Below are positions 17,166-26,738 of a stretch of 64,000 nucleotides of DNA, piece after piece. The position numbers and the translations under genes were made by a program. The notes under the pieces are model-generated. The model saw only the letters and a list, made by a program, of their open reading frames with translations. It did not search any database and was not told the origin of the DNA. The DNA lies in assembly GCF_009455635.1 (NCBI RefSeq), contig NZ_QPER01000001.1, positions 3,596,001 through 3,660,000 on the forward strand, given 5' to 3'. Position 1 is the first letter of the stretch. Each line of letters begins with the position of its first letter. This stretch comes from Paraburkholderia agricolaris. Lineage in GTDB: Bacteria; Pseudomonadota; Gammaproteobacteria; Burkholderiales; Burkholderiaceae.

Positions 17166-17693
17166 ATGTCCACCAAAAAAATCTCGCGCGTTCTCGCCGT
17201 TGCCGCTACTGCCCTTGCCATCGGCGCGGGCGCTGCCTATGCCGCACAACCCGCCGGTCAAGGCGGCCCCGGCGGCTGGCATGGCCACTTCATGAAGGAA
17301 CTGACGCAACTGCACGACCAGTTGAAGCTGAACGCGGATCAGGAAAAGCAATGGCAGGCCGCGCTCGACACGATGAAGCAGAACCATCAGGCCATGCGCG
17401 CCAACCATGAACAGATCAAGAACCAGATGAAGGCCGCTCAGCAGCAGCCGATCCTGGATCTGAACGCCATGGCGGCCGCGCACCAGCAAGTCGAGCAGAA
17501 AGACGCGCAACTGCGTCAACAAACCACGGACGCGTGGCTCGCCTTCTACAACGGCTTGAACGACCAGCAGAAGACTACCGTCAGCACGGCGCTAAAGCAG
17601 CGTTTTGCGAAGATGGAAGCCCGTCACGAGAAGATGCACGAGCGCTGGCAGCATCATAAGGGCGCGGCGTCGGCGCCGGCTGCCAATCAGTAA
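17166..17693 (+). CDS. Spy/CpxP-family periplasmic protein
   Basis: A 175-residue exported protein. The signal peptide (1 to about 28, ending AAYAAQ) is followed by an all-helical Lys/Gln/His-rich body. The pattern LKLNADQEKQWQ fits the LTxxQ motif region of Spy/CpxP proteins, with a second, weaker version at LNDQQKTTVS. Family members are ATP-independent periplasmic chaperones or negative regulators of envelope-stress kinases. The start MSTKKISRVL has AGGAG 8 bases upstream. Divergent from the two-component system, so it is probably its target or feedback element. Confidence 0.85.
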   Translation: MSTKKISRVLAVAATALAIGAGAAYAAQPAGQGGPGGWHGHFMKELTQLHDQLKLNADQEKQWQAALDTMKQNHQAMRANHEQIKNQMKAAQQQPILDLNAMAAAHQQVEQKDAQLRQQTTDAWLAFYNGLNDQQKTTVSTALKQRFAKMEARHEKMHERWQHHKGAASAPAANQ

Positions 17694-17756
17694 GCGGTTT
17701 CAATAAGCGGTATTACCCAGGCGGAAGGCAGCTTGCGCGGCCGCCTTCCAGATGCA

Positions 17757-17788
17757 GAAACGCCACGGAAGCTTTTCCGTGGCGTTTC
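17757..17788. terminator. Perfect hairpin after the Spy-like gene
   Basis: GAAACGCCACGGAA / TTCCGTGGCGTTTC with a 4-base GCTT loop: 14-bp perfect arms. The downstream T-run is broken, so termination efficiency is uncertain. It lies between the convergent Spy-like and pirin genes. Confidence 0.65.
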
Positions 17789-17911
17789 AGTTTGCGTCCA
17801 GCCAGCCCTTCAGGCCTAAGACACTCGTTGCGCCCGCAACCGGCAATCGCTAACCCTCTGCCAACCATTGGCCACCCATCGGCCAACGAATAAACGACAG
17901 GCGAAGGGTGC

Positions 17912-18622
17912 TTATCCGTTGAGCGGACCCAGATCGAACAGCAGGACTTCGGCATTCTCGCCCTTCTCGAGTGTCACCGTATCGGTCCCGCTGAGCTTGG
18001 CGGCATCGCCGGCTTTGAGCGTTTCGCCATTCACTGTCAGCGCGCCGCGCGCCACGTGCACATAGGCGAGGCGCCCTTCCGGCAACGCGAACGCAGCTTG
18101 CTCAGCGCCGTCGAGCAACGCCGCGTAGATCGACGCGTCCGCGTGAATCGTGACGGAACCGTCCCGGCCGTCGGGCGAAGCGATCACGCGCAGACGCCCG
18201 CGCTTGTCGGCATCGTCGAAGCGTTTTTCCTCGTAGCCGGGCTGGTCGCCCGCGCGTTGCGGGATCACCCAGATCTGCAACAGGTGCGCCTCGTCGTCCT
18301 GCGATGCATTGAATTCGCTGTGCATCACGCCCGTACCGGCACTCATCCGCTGCACGTCGCCGGGACGGATGGTCGAGCCGTTGCCCATGCTGTCACGGTG
18401 TGCAAGCGCGCCTTCGAGTACATAGGTGACGATTTCCATGTCGCGATGGCCGTGCGTGCCGAAGCCCTGCCCACCGGCGATACGGTCTTCGTTGATCACC
18501 CGCAGCGGTCCGAAATGCACGTGTTGCGGGTCGCGGTAATCGGCAAACGAGAAGCTGTGATACGAGTCGAGCCAGCCGTGATTGGCATGGCCGCGTTCGT
18601 CGGAACGGCGGATCTCGATCAT
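17912..18622 (-). CDS. Pirin family protein (quercetinase-like YhhW type)
   Basis: A 236-residue bicupin. The N-terminal cupin has the metal-binding pattern [18 protein letters not shown], with His residues and Glu, and a later [10 protein letters not shown]; these are the pirin metal ligands. The C-terminal cupin (about 150-236) has lost such residues, as is normal for the family. E. coli YhhW has quercetin 2,3-dioxygenase activity, but the physiological substrate is unclear. The start [11 protein letters not shown] is the usual N-terminus and has GGGAG upstream; a longer frame was rejected. Monocistronic. Confidence 0.93.
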   Translation of the reverse strand: MIEIRRSDERGHANHGWLDSYHSFSFADYRDPQHVHFGPLRVINEDRIAGGQGFGTHGHRDMEIVTYVLEGALAHRDSMGNGSTIRPGDVQRMSAGTGVMHSEFNASQDDEAHLLQIWVIPQRAGDQPGYEEKRFDDADKRGRLRVIASPDGRDGSVTIHADASIYAALLDGAEQAAFALPEGRLAYVHVARGALTVNGETLKAGDAAKLSGTDTVTLEKGENAEVLLFDLGPLNG

Positions 18623-19241
18623 GAGAGTCTCCCAGTAACTAAATAACGATGCCCAGAATGTATGGGCGCGCGGCCCGCTAAACAATCGGCAACGGCGCAC
18701 CGGATCGTTCCATAAATCCGCGCAATCACGCGCCGGCGGGGCGCTGGGCGCGGCCAGCCCGGCTACCGGCGCCCCGGCCACGCCATTGCGGCCGCGTTGT
18801 CGGCCGTCGAGCGAACGAGTATGGACAAACACAGCCGGAGTGCGGTCCGGCACCGTCGCAAATCCACAACGCATGCGCCCGGCCATCGGCCATCGACGGC
18901 GTCCCAAACTGGCGCCCCGTCCCTGTTCGGGTAAAATACCGCCCTTTTCAAGACGCGTGGGTGCCGAAGGCACGTTGGCGGGCCCGACAGCCGGGCCGCA
19001 ATGGGCCAGCCACGGGTTTCACCCGCTCGCCGATTTCGCTCGATACGTCGAGAAGACGGGCGCGAAAGCGAGGCGAACGCGAGGCAAACGCGAGGCGAAA
19101 GCGGGCCCGACCGAAGCAAAACCCAGGCGGAACCCAGACGCGGCGCGACAATTTTGACCGCCTAGAATAGCGACGGCCGGCCACGAGCCGGCGGTCGTCG
19201 AGATCGGTACACCACGACGATCAGTTTGATCCAGGAGAAAC
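18623..19241. other. Gene-free region with a short tandem repeat
   Basis: About 620 bases between the pirin gene and the divergent amino-acid transporter operon. Several GC-rich frames cross it but none has a ribosome-binding site or a protein-like composition. At 19067-19099 there are three copies of an 11-bp unit (GCGAGGCGAAC, GCGAGGCAAAC, GCGAGGCGAAA). The right part presumably contains the promoter of the transporter operon. Confidence 0.5.
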
Positions 19242-20018
19242 ATGAAGAAGGCCGCACTGTGCGTGGCGCTTGCCGTCATGGCCACCGGCGCCATGGCGAA
19301 AGAATGGAAAACCGTGCGCATCGGGGTGGACGCCAGCTACCCGCCGTTCGAATCGAAGGCGGCCAGCGGCCAGGTTGTCGGCTTCGACGTCGATCTGACG
19401 AAAGCGCTGTGCGCGAAGATGAACGTCAAATGCTTGTGGGTCGAACAGGACCTGGACGGGATCATCCCGGCCTTGAAGGGCAAGAAGTTCGACGCGATCG
19501 TGTCGTCGCTGACCGTCACGGACAAGCGCCGCGAGCAGATCGATTTCTCCGGCAAGCTGTTCGAAGCGCCGGCCCGCATGATCGCCAAAGCCGGCTCGCC
19601 GCTCCTGCCCACGGCGGAATCGCTGAAGGGCAAGCATGTCGGCGTCGAGCAGGGCTCGACTCAGGAGACCTACGCCAAGGCGTACTGGGAGCCGAAAGGC
19701 GTGACCGTGGTGTCCTACCAGAATCAGGATCAGGTGTACGCCGACATCGCCTCGGGTCGTCTCGACGCCGCGCTGCAGGACGAACTGCAAGCCGACGCCG
19801 GGTTCCTGAAGACGCCGCGCGGTAAAGGCTTCGCCTGGGCCGGGCCGGAAGTGAAAGACCCGAAGACACTCGGTGACGGCACGGCCATCGGCCTGCGCAA
19901 GGACGACGTCGAGCTGAAAGCGATGTTCAACCAGGCGTTGGCGCAGGTGCATCAGGACGGTACGTTCAAGAAGCTCGAAAAGCAGTATTTCGACGTCGAT
20001 ATTTATCCTGGGCGTTGA
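19242..20018 (+). CDS. Basic amino-acid ABC transporter substrate-binding protein (HisJ/ArgT type)
   Basis: A 258-residue periplasmic binding protein with a signal peptide (MKKAALCVALAVMATGAMA, cut before KEWK). Features of the lysine/arginine/ornithine/histidine group are visible: GVDASYPPFESK near the mature N-terminus, GFDVDLTKALCAKM, SLTVTDKRREQIDFS, and VGVEQGSTQETYA. A strong AGGAG precedes the start. It is the first of four transporter genes; about 156 bases separate it from the first permease, a common gap that lets the binding protein be made in excess. Exact ligand not determinable. Confidence 0.93.
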   Translation: MKKAALCVALAVMATGAMAKEWKTVRIGVDASYPPFESKAASGQVVGFDVDLTKALCAKMNVKCLWVEQDLDGIIPALKGKKFDAIVSSLTVTDKRREQIDFSGKLFEAPARMIAKAGSPLLPTAESLKGKHVGVEQGSTQETYAKAYWEPKGVTVVSYQNQDQVYADIASGRLDAALQDELQADAGFLKTPRGKGFAWAGPEVKDPKTLGDGTAIGLRKDDVELKAMFNQALAQVHQDGTFKKLEKQYFDVDIYPGR

Positions 20019-20174
20019 ACTGGACACTGAGCGGGTCACTGAGTTGACCGCTCACTCGGGGCTCGCCCGCATGGGCTTTCCCGAGGCTTCGTAATACAGT
20101 CGGCAACAGTTTCAAAAGCAGCTTCAACCCCGATTCAGAACAAGAGTCGGCAAGCGTATCGTCAAGGACCCCCT

Positions 20175-20864
20175 ATGTTCCTTCAAGGCTACGGCCCGCT
20201 GCTTCTCAACGGCACCTGGCAAACCGTCAAACTGGCGGTGTTGTCGCTGGCGTTCGCTTTCGTGCTGGGCCTGCTCGGCGCGGCAGCCAAGCTGTCGAAG
20301 AACCGCTTGTCCTATGGCGTCGGCACCGTCTACACCACGCTCGTGCGCGGCGTGCCCGACCTCGTGCTGATGCTGCTGCTGTTCTACAGCATCCAGATCT
20401 GGCTGAATAACCTGACCGACCTGCTCGGCTGGGACCAGATCGACATCGATCCGTTCGTGGCCGGCGTCGCGGTGCTGGGCTTCATCTACGGCGCGTACTT
20501 CACCGAAACCTTCCGCGGCGCCTTTCTGGCTGTGCCGCGCGGCCAGCTCGAAGCGGGCGCGGCCTACGGCATGACCAGCTGGCAGGTGTTCTCGCGGGTC
20601 ATGTTCCCGCAGATGATGCGCTTCGCGCTGCCCGGCATCGGCAACAACTGGCAGGTGATGGTGAAAGCCACGGCGCTGGTGTCGATCATCGGTCTCGCGG
20701 ACGTGGTCAAAGCCTCGCAGGATGCGGGCAAAGGCACGTTGCGGTTCTTCTTCTTCACCCTGCTTGCAGGGGCGATCTATCTCGTCATCACCACAGTGTC
20801 CAACTTCGTGCTGATGTACCTCGAAAAGCGTTACTCGACTGGCGTACGAAAGGCGGATCTATGA
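20175..20864 (+). CDS. Amino-acid ABC transporter permease (HisQ type)
   Basis: A 229-residue inner-membrane permease beginning MFLQGYGPLLLNG, with about five hydrophobic segments and the EAA loop in the form GQLEAGAAYGMTSWQVFSRVMFPQMMR, which docks the ATPase. AAGGA lies upstream. The last bases overlap the next permease start (ATGA), so the two subunits are translationally coupled and expected to form a heterodimer in the membrane, as HisQ-HisM do. Confidence 0.93.
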   Translation: MFLQGYGPLLLNGTWQTVKLAVLSLAFAFVLGLLGAAAKLSKNRLSYGVGTVYTTLVRGVPDLVLMLLLFYSIQIWLNNLTDLLGWDQIDIDPFVAGVAVLGFIYGAYFTETFRGAFLAVPRGQLEAGAAYGMTSWQVFSRVMFPQMMRFALPGIGNNWQVMVKATALVSIIGLADVVKASQDAGKGTLRFFFFTLLAGAIYLVITTVSNFVLMYLEKRYSTGVRKADL

Positions 20865-21574
20865 TCGAGATCATTCAGGAATACTGGCGCAACTACCTCT
20901 ATACCGACGGCTACCGCCTCACGGGCGTCGCAATCACGCTGTGGCTGCTGGTGGTGTCGATCGGACTCGGCTTCTGCCTGTCGATCCCCCTCTCGGTTGC
21001 GCGCGTGTCGAAGAAGAAATGGCTCGCCGCGCTGGTGTGGCTGTATACCTATGTCTTTCGCGGCACGCCGCTCTACGTGCAGCTGCTGCTCTGCTACACC
21101 GGCCTGTACAGCCTCGACATCATCCGCAATCACGAACTGACCAACGCGTTCTTCCGTGACGGCATGCATTGCACGCTGCTCGCGTTCACGCTGAACACCT
21201 GCGCGTACACCACCGAGATTTTCGCGGGCGCGATCAAGGCGACGCCGTATGGCGAGATCGAAGCGGCGCGCGCCTACGGTATGTCGTCGTTCACGCTGTA
21301 CCGGCGGGTGATTCTGCCGTCGGCGCTGCGCCGCGCGTTGCCGTACTACAGCAACGAAGTGATCCTGATGCTGCACGCCACCACCGTCGCATTCACCGCG
21401 ACCGTGCCGGACATCCTCAAGATCGCACGCGACGTGAACTCGGCTACCTATCAGTCGTTCAACGCGTTCGGCATCGCCGCCCTGCTCTATCTATGCATTT
21501 CGTTTGCGCTCGTGTGGCTGTTCCGCCGCGCCGAGCACCGCTGGCTCGCTTACCTGCGGCCGCAAGGCAAGTAA
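20861..21574 (+). CDS. Amino-acid ABC transporter permease (HisM type)
   Basis: A 237-residue inner-membrane permease overlapping the previous gene by 4 bases. It has several membrane segments and the conserved EAA loop (GEIEAARAYGMSSFTLYRR), plus FRGTPLYVQLLL, a strong marker of the histidine/lysine/arginine/ornithine permease family. Partner of the HisQ-like subunit. Confidence 0.93.
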   Translation: MIEIIQEYWRNYLYTDGYRLTGVAITLWLLVVSIGLGFCLSIPLSVARVSKKKWLAALVWLYTYVFRGTPLYVQLLLCYTGLYSLDIIRNHELTNAFFRDGMHCTLLAFTLNTCAYTTEIFAGAIKATPYGEIEAARAYGMSSFTLYRRVILPSALRRALPYYSNEVILMLHATTVAFTATVPDILKIARDVNSATYQSFNAFGIAALLYLCISFALVWLFRRAEHRWLAYLRPQGK

Positions 21575-21625
21575 TCAAGAAGAAGGGCACTGCGCCCCAG
21601 GCAAGCAAGCCCGCCAAGGAACCCG

Positions 21626-22405
21626 ATGAACACCAGGAAGCAAAAGCTCTTCGTCGATGAGCTTCACAAACAGTACGGCGACAACGAAGTCCTCAAGGGC
21701 GTGTCGCTGAAGGCCAATGCCGGCGACGTGATCAGCGTGATCGGCTCGTCCGGTTCGGGCAAGAGCACGATGCTTCGCTGCATCAACTTTCTCGAGCAGC
21801 CGAATGCCGGGCGCATCTTTGTCGACGGCGAAGAAGTCCGCACGCAGATCGGCAAAGCCGGCGCGCTGCGCGTGTCCGATCCGAAGCAGTTGCAGCGCGT
21901 GCGCACCAAGCTGTCGATGGTGTTCCAGCACTTCAATCTGTGGACCCATATGAACGTGCTCGAGAACATCATCGAGGCACCGGTCAACGTGCTGGGCCTG
22001 AAGCGTAAGGAGGCCGAAGAGCGGGCACGCGAGTATCTGGAGAAAGTGGGCCTCGCGCCGCGTCTCGAGAAGCAGTACCCGTCGCATCTGTCAGGCGGTC
22101 AGCAGCAACGCGTGGCAATCGCGCGCGCGCTGGCCATGCATCCGGACGTGATGCTGTTCGACGAGCCGACCTCCGCACTCGACCCCGAGCTGGTCGGCGA
22201 AGTGCTCAAGGTCATGCAGACGCTCGCCGAAGAAGGCCGCACGATGATCGTCGTCACGCATGAAATGGCGTTCGCGCGCAACGTGTCGAATCACGTGATG
22301 TTCCTGCATCAAGGCCGCGTCGAGGAAGAAGGCCACCCGGACGAAGTCTTCAGGAACACAAAGAGCGAACGGCTCAAGCAGTTCCTCTCCGGCAGCCTCA
22401 AATAA
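21626..22405 (+). CDS. Amino-acid ABC transporter ATP-binding protein (HisP type)
   Basis: A 259-residue ATPase with Walker [11 protein letters not shown]-loop MVFQHFNLW, signature LSGGQQQR, Walker [15 protein letters not shown] and H-loop VTHEM. The insert [20 protein letters not shown] after the first strands is characteristic of HisP rather than GlnQ. AAGGAA lies upstream of the start. Last gene of the operon, followed by hairpins and a T-run. Confidence 0.95.
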   Translation: MNTRKQKLFVDELHKQYGDNEVLKGVSLKANAGDVISVIGSSGSGKSTMLRCINFLEQPNAGRIFVDGEEVRTQIGKAGALRVSDPKQLQRVRTKLSMVFQHFNLWTHMNVLENIIEAPVNVLGLKRKEAEERAREYLEKVGLAPRLEKQYPSHLSGGQQQRVAIARALAMHPDVMLFDEPTSALDPELVGEVLKVMQTLAEEGRTMIVVTHEMAFARNVSNHVMFLHQGRVEEEGHPDEVFRNTKSERLKQFLSGSLK

Positions 22406-22413
22406 AGCGGTTG

Positions 22414-22476
22414 TACAGCCCGCTATCTGGGCTGTAGTCAAAGTAGCATTACAAGGCGCTTACGAGCGCCTTTTTT
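22414..22476 (+). terminator. Two hairpins ending the transporter operon
   Basis: A first stem, TACAGCCC / GGGCTGTA (22414-22421, 22429-22436), is followed by AAGGCGCT-TACG-AGCGCCTT (22453-22472) with a run of T. The second is a standard intrinsic terminator. Confidence 0.85.
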
Positions 22477-22996
22477 ACTTCGCTCACCTGCCTATTCCGC
22501 CCATTCCGGCCGCCAAAACGGGCCAAACCTGGCCCAAACCACCCTCCTTTCTCCCTACTCTGACGCATTTAAAGCGTCAATAGTGGCAATCCTTAACGTT
22601 GCTCGTCCCAATCCGTGATTCCCTTGTCGCAGAAGGGTTTCCCGCCTTTTTGGAGATATCGCAACGATTCCTTGTGCACATTCGTATTGCAATTTGGAGA
22701 CATCCACCCGGGGCGGTACTAATTTCTTCTCCCACTCCAGGGTATTTTTGATAAATTAGTAACCAAAGTAGCAAAACAAAGTTCATTAAAAGTAGTTTCA
22801 CTTCAAAGCAACAGAGGAGAACCGGTCGGCGAGGGATCGGCATGGCGCGAAGAATAGCCCGCTGAGGCTATCCGTCACGGCAGGAGACCCAATCCACCCG
22901 CTAATCTCCCTGGTACCGATTTCTGTTCGGCGCGCTTGTGTCCGAACACCATTCGCAGTACTGGGTTTCACTTTTTGACAGGGTATGGAGGAGAAG
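22477..22996. other. AT-richer region upstream of the porin gene
   Basis: About 520 bases with clearly lower G+C than the neighbours (especially 22560-22800), no supported gene, and patches such as GATAAATTAGTAACC near 22750. It probably contains the regulated promoter and a long 5' untranslated leader of the porin mRNA. No clear operator was assigned. A small RNA is possible but not shown. Confidence 0.45.
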
Positions 22997-24151
22997 ATGA
23001 AGAAAGCTTTGCTCGCCGCTGCGCTGATGACAGCCGGTGTAGTTGCGCACGCCCAAAGCAGCGTGACGCTGTACGGCCGCCTTGATGCTGGCCTGGAATA
23101 CATGTCGGGCGTTCCGCAAGGCGTCGGTGCAAACGGTCAGGCAACGGGCAGCACGAACCGTTTCAAGGCAGAAAGCGGCGACTGGGGTACCAGCCTGTGG
23201 GGCTTGAAGGGCGTTGAAGACATCGGTGGTGGCAACAAGGTGCTGTTCCAGTTGGAAGGCTCCTTCAACACCATGACGGGTGCAGGCCCTGGCGGTGGCG
23301 GTCTCTTCAATCGTTGGGCAACGGTGGGTCTCGCGAACGACCAGTACGGTACGTTCACGATGGGCCGCATGCTCTTCATCTCGAACGGCGTGTGGGACTT
23401 CGACCCGTTCGGTCAATCGAACTGGTCGTCGGCTTCGCTGGTGCGTGGCCGCAACTGGCCGCAATCGAGCAACAACTTCGCTTACCAGTCGCCGAAGATC
23501 GCAGGCTTTGACTTCTACGGTCAATACGCGCTGTCGAACGCAACGAACTGGAACGGTAATAACCCGGCCGGTCAGGGTCGCGAAGCTGGCGCACAGATCA
23601 CCTACACGAACTCGCTGTTCCAGGTTCGCGGTCTGTACGACGAAATCCGCAACCCGGGCAATGGTGTTCTGTACGGTCCGGGTGCTGCCACCGCGGCCAA
23701 TACGGCTAACGTCGCTACCGGCGTGTTCGCAGCATCGCGCGAATACTCGGCTCTCGTGAACGTGTTCCTCGGCCAGTTCAAGGTCCAGGCTGCATACCAG
23801 GCTGTCCGTTCGGCAGGTGCTACGGGCGTTCTGCCGGGCCAGCCGACGACCCTCGATCACGAATGGGGCGGTGTGACGTGGCAAGCAACGCCGGCTGCAG
23901 CGCTGATTGCAGCGGTGTACCACGTCAACGGCAACAACGGTGCGGGCAACGCAACGATCTACACGATTGGCGGTTCGTACAACCTGTCCAAGCGCACGTT
24001 GCTGGACATCCAGATCGCTACGGTTCGCAACAGCAAGAATGCTAACTTCGGCCTGAATGCTGACAACGCCGGCACGTCCGCCGCAACGGACAACCCGCTG
24101 CCGGGTCACCAGCAGTCGGGTGTGTACGCAGGTATTCAACACTCGTTCTAA
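22997..24151 (+). CDS. General porin (Gram-negative, Burkholderia type)
   Basis: A 384-residue outer-membrane beta-barrel. The signal peptide MKKALLAAALMTAGVVAHA is cut before QSSVTLYGRLDAGLEY, the typical first strand. The body has alternating aromatic and glycine-rich strands, and the C-terminus GVYAGIQHSF ends in Phe, the BAM-recognition residue. Length and motifs match trimeric diffusion porins. The start is set at the second ATG because GGAGGAG lies just before it (the upstream ATG is part of this site). Codon choice is strongly biased (AACGGC, GGTGC), as expected for an abundant protein. Confidence 0.95.
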   Translation: MKKALLAAALMTAGVVAHAQSSVTLYGRLDAGLEYMSGVPQGVGANGQATGSTNRFKAESGDWGTSLWGLKGVEDIGGGNKVLFQLEGSFNTMTGAGPGGGGLFNRWATVGLANDQYGTFTMGRMLFISNGVWDFDPFGQSNWSSASLVRGRNWPQSSNNFAYQSPKIAGFDFYGQYALSNATNWNGNNPAGQGREAGAQITYTNSLFQVRGLYDEIRNPGNGVLYGPGAATAANTANVATGVFAASREYSALVNVFLGQFKVQAAYQAVRSAGATGVLPGQPTTLDHEWGGVTWQATPAAALIAAVYHVNGNNGAGNATIYTIGGSYNLSKRTLLDIQIATVRNSKNANFGLNADNAGTSAATDNPLPGHQQSGVYAGIQHSF

Positions 24152-24162
24152 TCGAACGGGGC

Positions 24163-24278
24163 GCCCCGAGGGAATTTCCTTCGGGGTGTAGCAACGAGTT
24201 CTTCAAGAGAATCTTTTTCACGCTGCTGCGAGAGGCGCGTATCGGTGCGATGTCCGAAAGGGTATCGCACCGTTTTTT
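24163..24278 (+). terminator. Porin terminator region
   Basis: A first stem, CCCCGAGG / CCTTCGGGG (24163-24187), is followed about 60 bases later by CGGTGCGAT (24243-24251) / ATCGCACCG (24264-24272) with a run of six T. The second is a classical intrinsic terminator. Confidence 0.8.
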
Positions 24279-24388
24279 ATTGATGCGCGCGGTTTTACCA
24301 CTGCTTCGCCGCACCTGATCGGTGCGCACTAAGTAAGTGCCAATACCACCGCTTTAAAGCAATGTTTCAACAGTGCGAGTCGAACCGC

Positions 24389-24781
<393 letters not shown>

Positions 24782-24875
24782 CTACGCCGCGCCGGATGCG
24801 TTGCGGCGATCCGGCGATCCGGTGGGCGCTTCTGGTCTGCTATCAGGTAAGTCCGCAGCAGCCGTTTGCTTCAGT

Positions 24876-26606
24876 TCACTCCACCGGCTCCGTGTAGCGC
24901 GACGTAATCGGATAACGCCAGTCGCGGCCAAACGCGCGATGCGTGACGCGAATGCCGATCGGCGCCTGACGGCGCTTGTACTCGTTGATCTTGATGAGGC
25001 GCGTGACGCGTTTCACATCGTCGACCGCGTAGCCCGCCGCGATGATTTCGGCAAGCGAGCGATCCTCTTCCATGTACATGCGCATGATTGCGTCGAGCAC
25101 TTCATACGGCGGCAAGCTGTCCTGATCGGTCTGGTTTTCGCGCAGCTCCGCCGACGGCGCACGGGTCAGAATCCGCTCGGGAATCACGTCCTGCTTGCCG
25201 AACGCAGTAGCCTGGTTGCGGTAATGGCACAGCTTGTAGACCAGCGTCTTGGCGATGTCCTTGATCACCGCGAAGCCACCGGCCATGTCGCCGTATAACG
25301 TGCAGTAGCCCACCGCCATCTCGCTCTTGTTGCCGGTGGTCAGCACGATCGAGCCGAATTTATTCGACAACGCCATCAGCAAGGTGCCGCGAATGCGCGC
25401 CTGAATGTTTTCTTCGGTGGCGTCTTCGGCACGACCCGCGAATTCATCGGCGAGCGAGCTGCGGAACGCGTCGAACATCGGCGCGATCGCGATTTCGTCG
25501 TAACGCACACCGACGCGGCGCGCCATCTCGGCGGCGTCGGTGGTTGAAATGTCCGCGGTGTAGCGCGACGGCATCATCACCGCGCGCACCCGGTCGGCAC
25601 CCAGCGCGTCGCACGCGACGGCCAGCACCAGCGCCGAATCCACGCCGCCCGACAGGCCGATCAGCGCGCCGGGGAAACCGTTCTTGTTGATGTAGTCGCG
25701 CACGCCCATCACGAGTGCCGCGTACACCTGCGCTTCGAGAGAGAGCTCCGGTGCGATCGCGGCAGGCAGCGGTTTGCCGCCGTCGAACTCGACAATCGCG
25801 TTGCCCTCCTCGAACTGCGCCATCTTCGCGACCAGTTCGCCCTTCTCGTCGAGCACAAACGAACCGCCGTCGAACACCAGTTCGTCCTGTGCGCCCACCA
25901 TGTTCACATAGACCATGGGCAAACCGGTCTCGCGAATCCGCGCGCGCAGAATGTCGAAGCGCACCGCTTCCTTGTTCAGGTGGTACGGCGAGCCATTCGG
26001 AATCAGCAGCACCTGTGCGCCCGCCGCCTTCGCCATTTGCGCGGCCGACGCATGCCACGCATCCTCGCAGATCACCACACCGTACTTGATGCCGTCCAGT
26101 TCGAACACGAACGGCTTCGGGTCGGAAGCGAAGTAGCGCTTCTCGTCGAACACCTCGGTATTGGGCAAATCCTGCTTGCGATAGGTGCCGGCCACCTCGC
26201 CGTCCACGATCAGCGAAGCCGCGTTGAAGGTATCGACCGGCGGCACGCCGCGCTCGATCGGCGCGTTTGCATTACCATGGCCGTGCGCCACGCTGTGTGT
26301 CAACGGGTTGTACGTCAACGGGTTGTACGTCAAGTCACGCAGCGGATGGCCGACGATCACATGCAAGCCGGCGAAGGGCTTCAGTTGCGTGGCCAGATCG
26401 GCCAACGCGGCCGCACTCGCAGCGTAGAACGCGGGACGCAGCAACAGATCTTCGGGCGGATAGCCGGATAGCGCGAGTTCAGGCGCGATCAGCAGCTTCG
26501 CACCATCGTTGTGCGCGGCGCGCGCGGCAGCGACAATCTTCGCGACGTTGCCGGCGAAGTCGCCGACGGTGACATTGATTTGAGCAAGAGCGATTCGGGT
26601 CTTCAT
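24876..26606 (-). CDS. nadE: Glutamine-dependent NAD+ synthetase
   Basis: A 576-residue two-domain enzyme making NAD+ from deamido-NAD, ATP and glutamine. The N-terminal nitrilase-like glutaminase domain (about 1-270) carries Glu in APELALSGYP, Lys in YRKQDLPN and the nucleophilic Cys in VVICEDAW. The C-terminal synthetase domain has the ATP loop GLSGGVDSALVL. Start MKTRIALAQINV is the family N-terminus. A 15-bp tandem duplication gives YNPLTYNPLT inside the glutaminase domain. In the same direction as glnB. Confidence 0.96.
   Translation of the reverse strand: MKTRIALAQINVTVGDFAGNVAKIVAAARAAHNDGAKLLIAPELALSGYPPEDLLLRPAFYAASAAALADLATQLKPFAGLHVIVGHPLRDLTYNPLTYNPLTHSVAHGHGNANAPIERGVPPVDTFNAASLIVDGEVAGTYRKQDLPNTEVFDEKRYFASDPKPFVFELDGIKYGVVICEDAWHASAAQMAKAAGAQVLLIPNGSPYHLNKEAVRFDILRARIRETGLPMVYVNMVGAQDELVFDGGSFVLDEKGELVAKMAQFEEGNAIVEFDGGKPLPAAIAPELSLEAQVYAALVMGVRDYINKNGFPGALIGLSGGVDSALVLAVACDALGADRVRAVMMPSRYTADISTTDAAEMARRVGVRYDEIAIAPMFDAFRSSLADEFAGRAEDATEENIQARIRGTLLMALSNKFGSIVLTTGNKSEMAVGYCTLYGDMAGGFAVIKDIAKTLVYKLCHYRNQATAFGKQDVIPERILTRAPSAELRENQTDQDSLPPYEVLDAIMRMYMEEDRSLAEIIAAGYAVDDVKRVTRLIKINEYKRRQAPIGIRVTHRAFGRDWRYPITSRYTEPVE
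26299..26328. repeat. 15-bp in-frame tandem duplication in nadE
   Basis: GTCAACGGGTTGTAC appears twice in direct succession (26299-26313, 26314-26328). It keeps the frame and adds one TYNPL unit to the protein. Confidence 0.9.
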
Positions 26607-26738
26607 GGCAGGATCGACAGGCAAGCCACAGGGCTTGCGAGTACCGCGGCTGGTTAGCTCGACGGCAACGGACAAATCGGATAAACGAACGACGCATCGC
26701 TACAGGCCTGCGTCGCTCATTGGGAACAGTCAGACAGA

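Noticed and set aside
19067..19099. Short tandem repeat as a CRISPR array
   Set aside because: Units are directly adjacent with no spacers and no cas genes are in the window.
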